64,000 nt of DNA from Hormiphora californensis (taxonomy: Eukaryota > Ctenophora > Tentaculata > Cydippida > Pleurobrachiidae), in the NCBI GenBank assembly GCA_020137815.1, contig CM035357.1:903974-967973 (forward strand), in the 5' to 3' direction. The notes beneath the pieces are model-generated. The model made no database searches. It saw only the letters and a list, made by a program, of their open reading frames with translations, and was not told the DNA's origin. Every line of letters begins with the position of its first letter. Position 1 is the first letter of the stretch. The position numbers and the translations under genes were made by a program. Of the stretch, positions 51,301 through 61,987 are shown in pieces.

Positions 51301-51369
51301 CAGTGCGACTTGGAGCAATGGACACGGGATAAACCTGCCAAACTATACAATGGAAAATATACCACATAA
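44584..51369 (+). CDS. P4HA: Prolyl 4-hydroxylase alpha subunit (collagen-type)
   Basis: Exons: 44584-44688, 44856-44987, 45154-45361, 45619-45696, 45831-45959, 46087-46230, 47062-47123, 47498-47590, 47845-47957, 49443-49591, 49833-50033 and/or 50083-50268, 50938-51022, 51245-51369. It begins with a signal peptide (LFLLAVFAVRGEVYS), then the P4H N-terminal dimerisation region (VTLLGDYITAERARLD), a TPR-like peptide-binding region (LLGNLEYFGDL) and the 2-oxoglutarate/Fe(II) dioxygenase. That domain has YRVSKTAWL, GGHYEPHYDM (Fe-binding His and Asp), NRVATLL, GGATIF, AVFWYNLLPNGDPD, TRHAGCPVL and KWVMNKWFH (distal Fe His and 2-oxoglutarate Lys context). It hydroxylates proline in collagen-like chains in the ER as a partner of PDI. 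Exons 47957 and 49443 do not join in phase; exon 49443 reads GKL if entered in phase 1, so a small exon for the expected RATVxDPxT region is probably missing. Confidence 0.92.
46519..46600. repeat. (CT)n microsatellite in P4HA intron
   Basis: Interrupted CT run of about 80 bp in the intron before exon 47062. Confidence 0.9.
46890..46985. repeat. GC-rich hairpin element
   Basis: AAGTTGGTGATG ... CGCGTCACCAACGTAAGAAG with an inner GCCGCGCTTCGCGCGGC stem forms a nested fold-back in a P4HA intron. AACTTGGTGACGCAGTCACC at about 27833 is related, so it is a dispersed family. Confidence 0.5.
47963..48690. repeat. Tetranucleotide array (CAGA)n and (CTGA)n
   Basis: About 700 bp of 4-bp repeats in an intron of P4HA: CAGA units from about 47985, a CTGA block at about 48045-48100, CAGA with variant ACAG/GCTG units to about 48437, then a long pure CTGA block (about 48440-48612). 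One 130-bp segment is itself duplicated (CACGCAGA ... GGCTGACAGA at 48133 and 48333). Confidence 0.95.
49833..50033 (+). other. P4HA: P4HA active-site exon, version A
   Basis: 67 codons, phase 0 at both ends, from VNNYGMGGHYEPHYDM to GARVTPLK. It carries the HxD iron-binding pair and GNRVATLLLYMS. It is five codons longer than version B, with the insert in the loop after the HxD pair. The donor is GTTAGT. Confidence 0.9.
50083..50268 (+). other. P4HA: P4HA active-site exon, version B
   Basis: 62 codons, phase 0 at both ends, from VNNYGMAGQYEPHYDM to GARIAPST, again with HxD and NRVATLLFYMG. It is closer to vertebrate P4HA in the loop (GKTDAGGATVF). It is separated from version A by a 49-bp intron (50034-50082) ending in CAG. 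The donor is GTGAGT. Confidence 0.9.
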
Positions 51370-52513
51370 AACTATTTTGATTTGAGAAAGATGTTGACAT
51401 GTTAGACAGTGTTAATATATTGAGATAGATTTCTAACATTATCATACCAGGTAATTTTCTATGGATTCATAATGTAGGGTTTATATTTTTCATATAGATT
51501 TAAAATATTTTTCTTTTCTACCGATTTAAACATTTTATAACTGGTGTAAATAATATCTGAACAAATGTTACCGGGGGAGTTTTTCTAATAACAACGATTG
51601 GGTAAAATCGAAAGAGAGAGAGAGAGAGTCATATTTATTAGCCGCACTTTTTTTAGTTTATTCTGCATGACATTCATTTTTTGTATAGGGGTGCTATTTA
51701 TTAAGTTTCTGTTTTATATATTTCACAGATTACATATGCATCTCTGTTGAAGCAAACGTGTATTTTCACAACACCCAAAAGTTGTGTCATCTTGATTTGT
51801 CGTAAAGTTCAACTTGTCCTACTATCTACAGTATCCCAAGCAGGAGTCTAAACTTTTTGTAAAATATTTTCTCTTGCTTGGACTGAGATGAGAGCTGTTA
51901 GGCCAAGTTAGAAAACAAAGAAATACGCCCTATTTTAGTGGATAACGAACTATAACCGGAAACTAGCTATCCTGTTCGGGAAACAACCAAAACACGTTGT
52001 AGAATTCCAGAATATTCACTTGCAGAAATGTGGAGAATATTCGAGAAGCTACTGACCACTGCAGATGCAGTCCCACCTTGTAACTCTATTTGCCCCAATT
52101 ATTACTTGGATCCATCCACGTGTGCATTTTGCAACTTTACGGAACGCGCCAAACCGCATGTTTCAGTTTTAGAACTTCTCGCGCAGCACTCACACAAAAC
52201 AAAGAGTGAGCGGCTGCGCGTCGTTTGAGTGTCACAACTGCTGACCACGGTTGGTTCTTTGTAATACGGCGTGTTCCGCGCGCAACAGACACGGGCTTTT
52301 GTTGGCGGGAATTTGACACAAAAACAGTGTTGAACAAACGAATTGCTCGGCCCGACAATCTCGGTTTTTTTGTTCAGTTTTAGAAATCAACAAGTCACAT
52401 TTTATCGGGGTTAGAATTGAAAATATGCACATGAAACATTAAGTGTACGACATACGTATCAACTTATAATAAACAATTAAAACTGTCCCAAATCAAGGCT
52501 CTCTGTTAGTCTC
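51370..52513. other. Convergent intergenic region between P4HA and STAG
   Basis: This contains the 3' flank of P4HA and the downstream flank of STAG. A short GA run is at 51614-51630. No gene is supported; the open frames at 52028-52432 overlap each other on opposite strands and show no family motif. Confidence 0.5.
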
Positions 52514-53960
52514 TCATTGCACATAATTCCCGGATCCTCCAGGCGTCTGCCAGTTATCAACCATATAGTCCGCATCTCTGGACCTCTTAACATCAGGCAT
52601 TGGACTAGCACCCATTATTTTCCTCTTCATTGGTTGAGCGTAGTAGGCATATGGTTCCTGCATACTCCCTACCAGAGCTGTTTTGTACGTCCTAAGAGGA
52701 CCCCATTCTATCTCATCCTCAGGTATCTCTCCCTCTCTCATTAACTGCTCCTCCAAGAATGCCAGCAACCCCTTGGGTCCCTTCTTATCAATGTCCATCA
52801 GTTTGAAGGTTGTCTCTGCTAGGATGTCAAAGAAGACGATGTTTGAAGGAGGGTTGCCGTCAGGAGGTCCGTTACGTAGGAGACAGTATATGATACCCTC
52901 TCGGTGGAAGGTAACTACTGCTTGCCGGGATTTGTAGTTGTCCACACCCGCCATAAGGGCAAATCTGGGAGGAGAGAGAGGGGTGTTAGAGGGAGGATGT
53001 TAGAGAAGGGTGTTCGACAGAGGAGAGGGAGGGCTTTGAGAGAGAGGGTGTTAGAGGGATTGAGTACTGTACGGTGATAGGATTGTTATAAGGGGTGTTA
53101 CAAGGTGATGTAGGACCCTAATCACCCCAAATGTGTACCTGTGTGCAAGATCCTTTATCTTCGTCCATTCCTCACTACTTCGATCAATTCTACCCTCATT
53201 TTGATCTCTCAACTCCTCAAACAACTGCTCCAAAGATAACAGTTGAGTTCTCATGCACTTGGTCCTATTCAGCTCCCTAGCCTTGCTCATTATGTGTTTT
53301 ACAATGTCACCGTAATCCTGGGGAAAGGTTTTTGTTATGTTTTAAACCCCCCTTACCGGGGTGCGGTGAATGAGTGGTCCAACAAGGTAAGAAGGGGGTT
53401 ATGCAGTGTTGGGAGAATCTAGCAGTTTAGATTATTGATCAATCATTTTGAAAAAACCAGTAAAGTATAAGTTAAAGAGAAGTAATTTTTGGTGGCGCTA
53501 TTTAGAACTACTCGCATACCTGATATGATTTGACGTATTGGGCAAAGATGGAAGCAGCAAGCCTCATCTCAATGATATTGTACGCAATCAACTTCCCAAA
53601 TGATGCCAGAACTCTTCGTTTTTCAATTAGAACCTCAGTTTTAGCTGAAATTAATATTTGTTAGAAAAATATCTTTGTGTTCAGAGATCTGCTAGCTCAA
53701 GTAAATTGAAAATGTTGTAAGTGTGGAATAGTAAGGTTCAAGAGAGTAGCTCTTCTCTGGACCCTGTTCTCACACACATGTTTACTATTTGGAGGGTGTA
53801 TCACTGGAGTAACAAGGTGATACTTGTTACCAGCTTCTTTTCTCCAATCGAGGATCAATGGACAGTGAGATAAGAAAGAAGTAAGAGAGTAAGAAGTACA
53901 GTGAGAGATAGATATAGAAAGTCAAAGAGATAGACAGATAGTGAGAGATAGACAGATAGT

Positions 53961-54050
<90 letters not shown>

Positions 54051-57000
54051 TATAGAAAGTCAGAGAGATAGACAGAATGAGAGAGATAGATAGAAGGACA
54101 GATAGAAATTACCTTCTTCATCCTCATCGTCCTGGAACTGCTGCGGTTCTTCCTCTGCAAACACTGTCGTGATGACGTAATCTCTCAACCTGGAGAAGGG
54201 AACGTGAATAAATTGATCATAACAGATTCAGGCTTGATATATAGTATGTAAATTTGGCTGGACAGTTCGACTAATGTTGACTTGAATTGTAGCCAGTAAG
54301 AGAAGAAGATAGTGTACCTGATCTGAACTGATTTATCTGGCACCACAATGAGAGAGCTGTAGGTGGGGTTCTGTTTTAATTGGGGCGCAAAGATAATTAG
54401 CATATCACACACCTGTATGAAGAGAAGTAGGGGGTTAGTTGAAAATAATGCAATTGTGACAGTGTTGATTAGACTGGCAGTTAAAATAAGGGAGGGGGGG
54501 GTGAAGTTATCAAGCCCCAATAAAACATGCCCCAAAGATATCTCACCCCAGATCCGATATTGCCCCCCCCCCCCGATATTGCCTTGGAGTGCTACGAATA
54601 ATAAAATTCTCACCGTGATAAATGCCTCCTTCTGAACATTAGGAGCACCAAACTGAATCAACTCATCGCACTGCTGCACCAACTGCACAACTGACTTTCT
54701 CAGTTTCTTGAGTTCCGTTTTGGATGGTTCGTTAGGGTTTGTTCGGTAGAGGGCCCAGGAGAGGATAACTTGCATTAACATTACAGCTGTTGCTGTTATA
54801 TCATCCTTCATTTGGTGCTGGTTTGCTGCGAGAGAATGGAGGGTGGGTTATACCGAGAATTACTTTATTTTTTCCCTGCCCGGGTGGATGCCAAAGGCAT
54901 CCACCCGGATGCCTTTTTACTTTGTAAAAAGGCATAGCAGGGTTAGAATTCGAAAACGACATTTTGGTATACTAACTAATCGGTATAGTAGAGGGACATT
55001 TTTTGGTCACACTTTCGTTGCGAGGGGCAACCGTGCGGCGCGCGCGATTTGAAGTTTGCGGAGTAACATGCGCGCCCACAAACTATTGAAAATTTATGAG
55101 GCGTGCGCGGCTATAAACTGTAACGCGCGGCAAAATTTGTTTTATATCGGCCGCGCGTTTTTGGGGAAAATGGAGAAATTGAAAAATATGTTTTGCGTTT
55201 TTTTCAAAAGTTCGAAAAACACAAATCCCCATTTTGCGGACAGCTTAAAGTCCATTTTTATTCAACTGTTCACCCCTCAACTCGTGCGCGTGCGATATTT
55301 TAATTTACGCTGCGCGTGCTACACGTTAACATGTGATAAACGCGCAAAACAATTCCGCGCACGACTTTGGGGGGTGAACAGTTGAAAAAAAATGGAGTAT
55401 AATAAGGAACCATAATAAAGTTCAAGAGCGCACCCCATCCAAGAGCGTACCACCTCCAAAAGACACCACTCCAAGAGCGCACCACATCAAAGAGAACTCC
55501 CCGTCCAGAAGATACCGCGCGCAGGGGACACCACGCGCAGAAGAGACCGCACGCGCAAATACAACGCCGCGCTGGTCTCTTCTGCGCGTGGTGTCCCCTG
55601 CGCGTGGTATCTTCTGGATGGGGAGCTCTCTTTGATGTGGTGCGCTCTTGGAGTGGTCTCTTCTGGAGGTGGTGCGCTCTTGGATGTGGTCTCTTTTGGG
55701 TGTGGTGCGCTCTCAGGTGTGGTCTCTCTTCGATCGGGTACGCTCTTGGGTGCTCTTGAACTTTATTATGGTTCCTTATGGCGAGTTGAATGGCAAATCG
55801 AAGAGGGCAGGGAAACGTAGCATTATGGATACATAATGCAAATAATTCTTGTTGAAGTGAGACTGGTTTCCAAATTAGTGCTCAACACAGTTCAAATGCC
55901 ATGTTTCACCTGTCTCCGGATAGTGGATACAGATTGCAGAAGAGGGGGGTTACAAGATATGGAACTTAAAAATATGTTTTTTGTAAAGGAGGGTTAGAAT
56001 ATAACAAAGGAATTGAGTGACCCTACCTTTTGTGATGATAGCAGACACATCCTTCTCTATGTCAGCCAGATCGGTTACATCGTGAGCCTGGTAGAATGCG
56101 TAGAGACGTTTCATGTCTACCAGCAGTCTACACTCTGATTGCTCAGAGATGGCCTCTGACTCCAACACTGAGGGGAAGATAAAGTTAGAATTGAAATGGT
56201 TTTACATGTTTTGATAAGAGAAAATTTAGCTGTTTCCCAGATCTCAGTAAATAGAAAGCATAACCAGATGTTAAAATAAGAAGAAAACTCCATCTTTAAT
56301 TAGTAATTACCTTCAGATATCTTGCTCTGGAAGCTGGTAACAAGTTCATCAATGAGTTGCCTGAATGCCACTGCAGCAGTAGTTTGAATTGACAATTCGT
56401 TATTGATAAAGTATCTGAAAGTAAAAAAAGGATTTAGATAATAGCCTTTAACCTAGATCTCATATGAGTTGTTGGTGCCCTCTCCGATGAATGCAGTCAT
56501 ATATGTAGTATGACGATATATATCTGAGCTACCTCAGTCCTCACTAACCTGTAGGTAAATGCACAGTTTCTCAGAACATCACTATCACTGTGTTTCATAA
56601 CTATATTGTGCATGTACTTCAATAGGAGTTCCAGGAACTTGTTCAGTCGGTGTTCCACATACACTTCCAACTGAAGGGAATGAAATATGCATTTTAAATG
56701 GCGACTTACAAACTTAGAAGTTTTCGAAACATAATCTCGGAGTATATGATTGAGAGCTGGAAATAGGAAATTTACCCTGCCCTAAACTCACATGGAAATA
56801 CTGAGGAATTTCCACCAAACTAACAATCTTCTGCTCGTCAGTACTAAACTTGCTGAGTAACTCTGGCAGTTCCGCAATGAAATGTTTAGTTAGAGAATTC
56901 TTGTCTGCCTCAAGTTGCCTTCTTTCCTTTGTGTTCAGTTCTCTCTGTCTCGGTTTTCCTCTGCCAGGGGGCGGGTCTTCTCCCGCTGCACGTTTAATTG

Positions 57001-60000
57001 CACACGACATTATCTCAATTAGTGCTCCTTCCTCTTCGTCATTCAGACCCAGCTCACCTGGGGAGAGAGAAGTTTAGAATATGGAGTTGCATTGTAGACT
57101 ATTATAATGTAGAGGGAGGGAGAGAGCGAGAGAGATAGATAGTGCGTGTGAGTGTAATGACTAATGGGCCGGGTAATATTACAAACAAAGAAGCCATAGA
57201 ATAAAGGGTGTGTCAATACTAAATCAATTATAAAACCATACCAAGTTCATCAGAGAGCAGTAGTTCCGTCATACTTTTCCAATCTCTGAGAACCTCAACA
57301 GTTTCCCACAAACTATCAACCATGTATGCACCGTGCTCGCTCACCTAAAATAGGTTCAAAATGGCTTAAATAAGGTTTAAAAATCTGCGGAAAATTGAGA
57401 AAGTAGAATGAAATGAATTTGCAAAAGTGCTGTGACCAGGATTCGAACCTGGGTTATTGCGGCCACAACGCAATGTCCTAACCACTAGACGATCACAGCT
57501 CCGCGCCGAGGAGGCGATGTTATAAAGACAATTCCGCACTATTTATACTCACATCTCGCACAAACATGATCAAAGACAAAGAGCTATCTTTTAAAACCTT
57601 CTGAATTCATGATCATACAGTCGAACCCCGATTTACCGGGATGCTCGGGGTCCGACGGTACTTAATAAAATTATCCCCTCTCACCTCATTCTCGAGGTAA
57701 TTAATAAAATTATCCTCTATCCAGCTCTCACCTCATTCTCAAGGAAGAACCTCAGCAACTCCTTCAAGATGATATGAGGTTCCCTAATTTTCCTGGTATG
57801 TCTCTGTGCTCTGTGCTCCTTCAACACCTCCTCCAAATCTTCAGTCAGGAGTTTCTTGTGCAGGAACTCTCCCGCAGCGTGGGATATGTTTCTGTTGTTT
57901 GCAAATACTAGCTGGTAGACAACCTGATAGAGAGGGAGAGGGTGTTTAAAAATGTGATTTGTCGAATTCTTACTTTAAAAATTATCGCCTAAACCCTAAA
58001 AAGATTGATTGAACGAATTGATATTTGCTACAGATATCTGATTACCTCACAATCAGAGTTCTCCAGCACATCGAAACTGTTCAACATGAAACTGATGAGT
58101 TTGACAGCCTGAACAGCCACATTCTCCTCCTTGTCGTGCACCATCTCAACTATCCTGTTCTTAAATCTGTCAGGAGTGATCCGGATTAAAATTGCATATT
58201 GCTTCGCTCGACCCCTTTCTCGCCCAATCATTTTGAAATGGAGGTTTAGAATATAATACTATGTGGGCCGCTGTCGCGAAGAGCTGAGGGTTTCGAATTA
58301 ATTAGGAAATCAAGAAAGAAAATGGTAGTTCAATTTACCTAGCAGTGAACAACTCCAGCTGTTGAGCGAAATCCTCAATCATGTACAGACCCTGGAGGGC
58401 AAGAACACTTTTCAACCTGACTTCTGCGTGCCTATCGTGAAGTGTCCATCCAACGTATTTCAGGTACTGATCCTTCAGGAAATGGGAAGGTAGATGTTTC
58501 ATCCAGTGACCTGAAAGGGAATTGTCGGTTAGAAGGGATTCGGGAGTAGAGGGTGTGTTTACTAAGGATTATACGGGAATAGAGATTAGAGGGTGCATTT
58601 AGGGCACCATGGATTTGTAGTCCAATACTTAGCTGTCCTAGAGAAATGAAATCAAACTCACCAAGCTCCTGAATGCAAATGGACCGGATTTCAGGCCTGC
58701 AATCCCTGTATCTATGAACAAAGAGACCACTGAAAATCTGGTTCATGAAATCATGAAGGAAACCCTCCAGATTACTCCTCAGCTCCTTTTGCTTGTTCTG
58801 CAGCCTCTCAACCTTGGCAAATGCCCGTTTAGCCTGACCCTTTTTCAGTTCAGTTTCCAGTTGTCGCTCCGTATTTTCAAGGTCCATTTGGGCCATTTTG
58901 GCGATATCGATGAGGGATGTGACTAGGGTCATACCAATCAGGGTACAGGTGTGTCGGAACGCTCGAACCTGCGGAGAAGGGAAGGGAAAAGGGTTAAGGA
59001 AGTTTTGGGGCGAGTAACTGAGAAATAGAAATTGCCAATTCTTGGAATTCCTTAGAAACCACGGCTGGCAACCAAAACGAAGTTGCACGTGCAAACATTT
59101 TACGATTTTACTGCTCACGATCTCATCTCACTACTGACATAATGGATTCCAGAGTATTGAAACAGGAGGATTACACCCGACAAAGAATCAAGATGAGACC
59201 ATTCTGGTTCCGACGTCCAAACAACACCTACAATATCAACATGTCGGTTTTAAACGACTACCACAATTTCCTCAAGGATAATCCGGGTATAATCAACAAC
59301 AAGCTCTCCTTCGATTGCTCCCCTTCGCCCACCAGACCAGCGGCAGTGGAGTATAGGCTACAGGGAAGATTACGGAGCTACGTTCCCCCTCCCCTGAGCA
59401 GCGGAGAGAGCGCTCCAGCAACTACATCACCTCTATCCCGGATTGATACACCAAACTACGACATGTACTTTCTCTGTACACCCCTCCCCCAGACACCCTT
59501 TCTACTACAACAGATCCAGGAGCCCAGTACAAACCTGCAGGTCTACAAGAAGCTGATGGGGAACCCAAACAGAGATCTAATCAGGGAATCTGAACCAAAT
59601 GGTACCCGATCCCACAAACATTTGATGCAGAACATGACAAGAAACAACTGCAGGTCAACCAACTACACTTGTTTCGCACAACCAAGACGGCACTGGCATG
59701 ATACTCATCATGGTCAGAGACGGGTTTCTCTGCTGACAAGGCAAAATGAGGAGCCACCGATTCATCACCGGCCTCAAGTCACACTATAATGTGTGTGTTC
59801 TGTGACACCCACATCCCGTGACCCACTGTGTGGGATTCTGAGATTTGACATCTTTTATTGACCATGTCAACTGTTTTACTATGTTTTACAATTATCAATT
59901 AACTTTAGAGTCTTGAATCTCACAATATAGCTGTTTTACCATTATCAATTATCAATTAGAGTCTTGAATCTCACAATATATAGCTGTTTTACCTGCGAAT

Positions 60001-61987
60001 CACTGAGAGCAAGTAACCAACTGATGACATTCTCCATCATGAACTCGTCGTATATGATACTGTGTTTGCAGCTCCTAATCAATCTCTCAATAAACTCCAG
60101 GAGGTTGCTCTTGAACTTTTTAAACAGTGGTCCTCCCTGAAACAAGGAGTGTTAGATCAAGGCATGGTACGGATTAGGGACAAACGGTTTTTAATCTTCC
60201 CACTTTGCACAGTTATCCAAGTGTCTACTAAGGGGCTGAACAAACCTGAATCAGAGGGTACTCTCCGCTCTCTTCATCGAACGACTCAGGTCAACTTCCT
60301 GATACTCTTTACTTTATCCTGACTAGCAAACATTATCTGACTGAGTTTTCCCTTGCACCCACAGCACTGCACAAAGAACTGGATCAGCTCTACAATGGCC
60401 TTCTCTCTGTCCTTTTTGTATTCGTCAATCCACTCGTCGACAACAACTTGGAGGGCTGCCCTGCCACTTAGAACCTGAAGAGAGTGGAATTAGGATTCAA
60501 TACTTTTCAATTCAAATAATTTCCTTCCCTGTACGGTATGTTTTACTTCCAAACACCCAGTTTCACTCACATATCCATACATGGTATCCTCGGCCAACTC
60601 AGGAATGATATTAACAGCCCTGCTTCGCTTGCTAGCATTCATCATTGGTCTGTTCTTGATAGGGATTCTCTTCATGTCCAGAGGCTTCTTCCTGTTGTGA
60701 GAAGATAGAGGTTAGAGAAAACGTAGATGACACAAACATGTTACCATACGGAATATCGATAACTTTTACAAATGTTCTTACCCAGCGTAGAATCCAACAT
60801 CCTCGCTGGCAGTACTATTGATATCCCAATTATCGTCTGCATCCCGCAAGTGAGCAGGTGATTGCATCATCTTGCTAGAAAAGAATGAGCCATTTAGTGC
60901 GGGTTTCTTGATTCTTATTGGAACAAAAATTACGCAAAATACTAAAAGGGGTCAGCCGATGTATTGATGTTATCGAATGTGTTGCCAATTGGCATTTACT
61001 GCCCGTGGGTGAAGGCCCGACCGCGAGCGTAAAGCTCTTGATTGGAGCATCATCTGGAATCTCAAGATGATGCTAGACAAACCCTTTACTAAAACATAAT
61101 AAATGGGATATTATGCTGTCTGTATAATTCAGGCAGGGACATTAAAAGGCTAATAAAAGGACCGAGAAGGGAGAATCAAAATTTAATAACAACAAAACTG
61201 AAAACAAAAAATTTTAAGAATTTGAAAATTTAAAATTTCGCTTTTTTGTTTGATTTCGTCGCGCGCGCGATAGAATATAAGATTTGTGCGCGCCATTTGT
61301 TGCATCGCATTCTAAAAATTTACGCGGTTTACAATAAACAATCAAACTGGTAAGTGGAAAACTGTGACAATGACAATGACAATGACAATGACAATGACAA
61401 TGACAATGACAATGACAATGACAATGACAATGACAATGACAATGACAATGACAATGACAATGACAATGACAATGACAATGACAATGACAATGACAATGAC
61501 AATGACAATGACAATGACAATGACAATGACAATGACAATGACAATGATGACAATGACAATGACAATGACAATGACAATGATGACAATGACAATGACAATG
61601 ATGACAATGATGACAATGATGACAATATGATGACAATATGATGACAATATGATGACAATATGATGACAATGATGACAATGATGACAATGATGACAATGAT
61701 GACAATGATGACAATGATGGCAATGATGACAATGATGACAATGATGATAATAATGACAATGATGACAATGATGACGATGAAGACAATGATGACAATGATG
61801 GCAATGATGACAATGACAGCCTGATTTCTGGATTCAAATTGAAGATTCTAGGGGTCTCTTTGAATTGTGTAATTGTACCCAGACCCGGACCGATCTCTAG
61901 TGATAAATGACATACCATAAGTTGTTTAGCAGCGATATGTTTCCTGACCTCAGCGTCAAACCGGCTAACAGCCGGGCTAAGTGCCAT
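52514..61987 (-). CDS. STAG: Cohesin subunit STAG/SA (Scc3)
   Basis: Twenty minus-strand exons: 61987-61916, 60870-60782, 60691-60571, 60474-60246, 60136-59993, 58968-58662, 58510-58339, 58166-58046, 57923-57732, 57344-57242, 57057-56792, 56670-56549, 56414-56311, 56167-56027, 54825-54614, 54412-54318, 54189-54113, 53644-53520, 53317-53139 and 52964-52514, about 1106 aa (vertebrate STAG about 1230-1260). All phases agree except inside exon 4. Family motifs: [78 protein letters not shown] (stromalin conserved domain), [64 protein letters not shown] and [17 protein letters not shown]-like helices bind RAD21 and load or retain cohesin on chromatin. The acidic C-terminus is shorter than in vertebrates. 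A TGA interrupts exon 4 (60286-60288) and a one-base shift restores the frame. Translation could also start at exon 2 (MMQSPAHL). Confidence 0.95.
53965..54052. repeat. (GA)n microsatellite
   Basis: GA run of about 85 bp with GATAGACAGATA-type flanks in a STAG intron. Confidence 0.95.
54868..54945. repeat. Nested hairpin
   Basis: CCTGCCCGGGTGGATGCC with GGCATCCACCCGG, followed by GATGCCTTTTTACTTTGTAA AAAGGC and AGCAGGG closing the outer stem, forms a small two-stem fold-back in a STAG intron. Confidence 0.55.
55258..55400. mobile_element. Inverted-repeat element, copy 3 of a family
   Basis: Ends TTCAACTGTTCACCCC and GGGGTGAACAGTTGAA; interior CACGTTAACATGTGATAAAC and CGCGCAAAACAATTCCGCGC as at 25728-25861. 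It lies in a STAG intron. Confidence 0.8.
55402..55782. mobile_element. About 380-bp fold-back with internal tandem units
   Basis: AAGGAACCATAATAAAGTTC at the left is mirrored by GAACTTTATTATGGTTCCTT at the right. The arms are built of diverged units CCAAGAGCGCACC / CCAAAAGACACCA on the left and their complements on the right. It directly abuts the element at 55258-55400. Confidence 0.75.
57429..57499 (-). tRNA. tRNA-His (anticodon GTG)
   Basis: The minus strand has a 7-bp acceptor stem (GCTGTGA with TCACAGC), D-loop sequence TAGTGGTTAG, anticodon stem-loop TTGCGTTGTGGCCGCAA with anticodon GTG, and T-arm GGTTCGAATCC. The length is 71 nt with no intron and no encoded CCA. A TTTT pol III terminator follows within a few bases (ACTTTTGC). 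It sits in the STAG intron between exons 57923-57732 and 57344-57242, in the same orientation as STAG. Confidence 0.95.
57616..57660. mobile_element. Pogo/Tigger-like MITE remnant, copy 2
   Basis: TA-CAGTCGAACCCCGATTTA then GCTCGGGGTCCGACGG-TA: both terminal repeats of the family at 24650-24821 with almost no interior left. Confidence 0.65.
59142..59789 (+). CDS. Intronless ORF nested in a STAG intron, unknown product
   Basis: An uninterrupted 215-codon frame on the plus strand, entirely within the STAG intron between exons 60136-59993 and 58968-58662. It starts [20 protein letters not shown], includes [20 protein letters not shown] and Pro/Ser-rich text ([28 protein letters not shown]), and is basic and Asn/Arg/His-rich toward the C-terminus. 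There is no signal peptide, membrane span or recognisable domain. Low-complexity microsatellite explanations do not apply, and the length exceeds the chance frames nearby. It may be a real nested gene or a retrocopy. Confidence 0.5.
   Translation: MDSRVLKQEDYTRQRIKMRPFWFRRPNNTYNINMSVLNDYHNFLKDNPGIINNKLSFDCSPSPTRPAAVEYRLQGRLRSYVPPPLSSGESAPATTSPLSRIDTPNYDMYFLCTPLPQTPFLLQQIQEPSTNLQVYKKLMGNPNRDLIRESEPNGTRSHKHLMQNMTRNNCRSTNYTCFAQPRRHWHDTHHGQRRVSLLTRQNEEPPIHHRPQVTL
61355..61820. repeat. Hexa/nonanucleotide minisatellite (AATGAC)n to (AATGATGAC)n
   Basis: Starts as a nearly pure AATGAC array (61364-61545), then mixes with GATGACAAT units and ends in AATGATGAC with occasional variants (AATATGATG, GGCAATGATG). 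It lies in STAG intron 1. All six frames stay open and spell dipeptide polymers; none is a gene. Confidence 0.95.
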
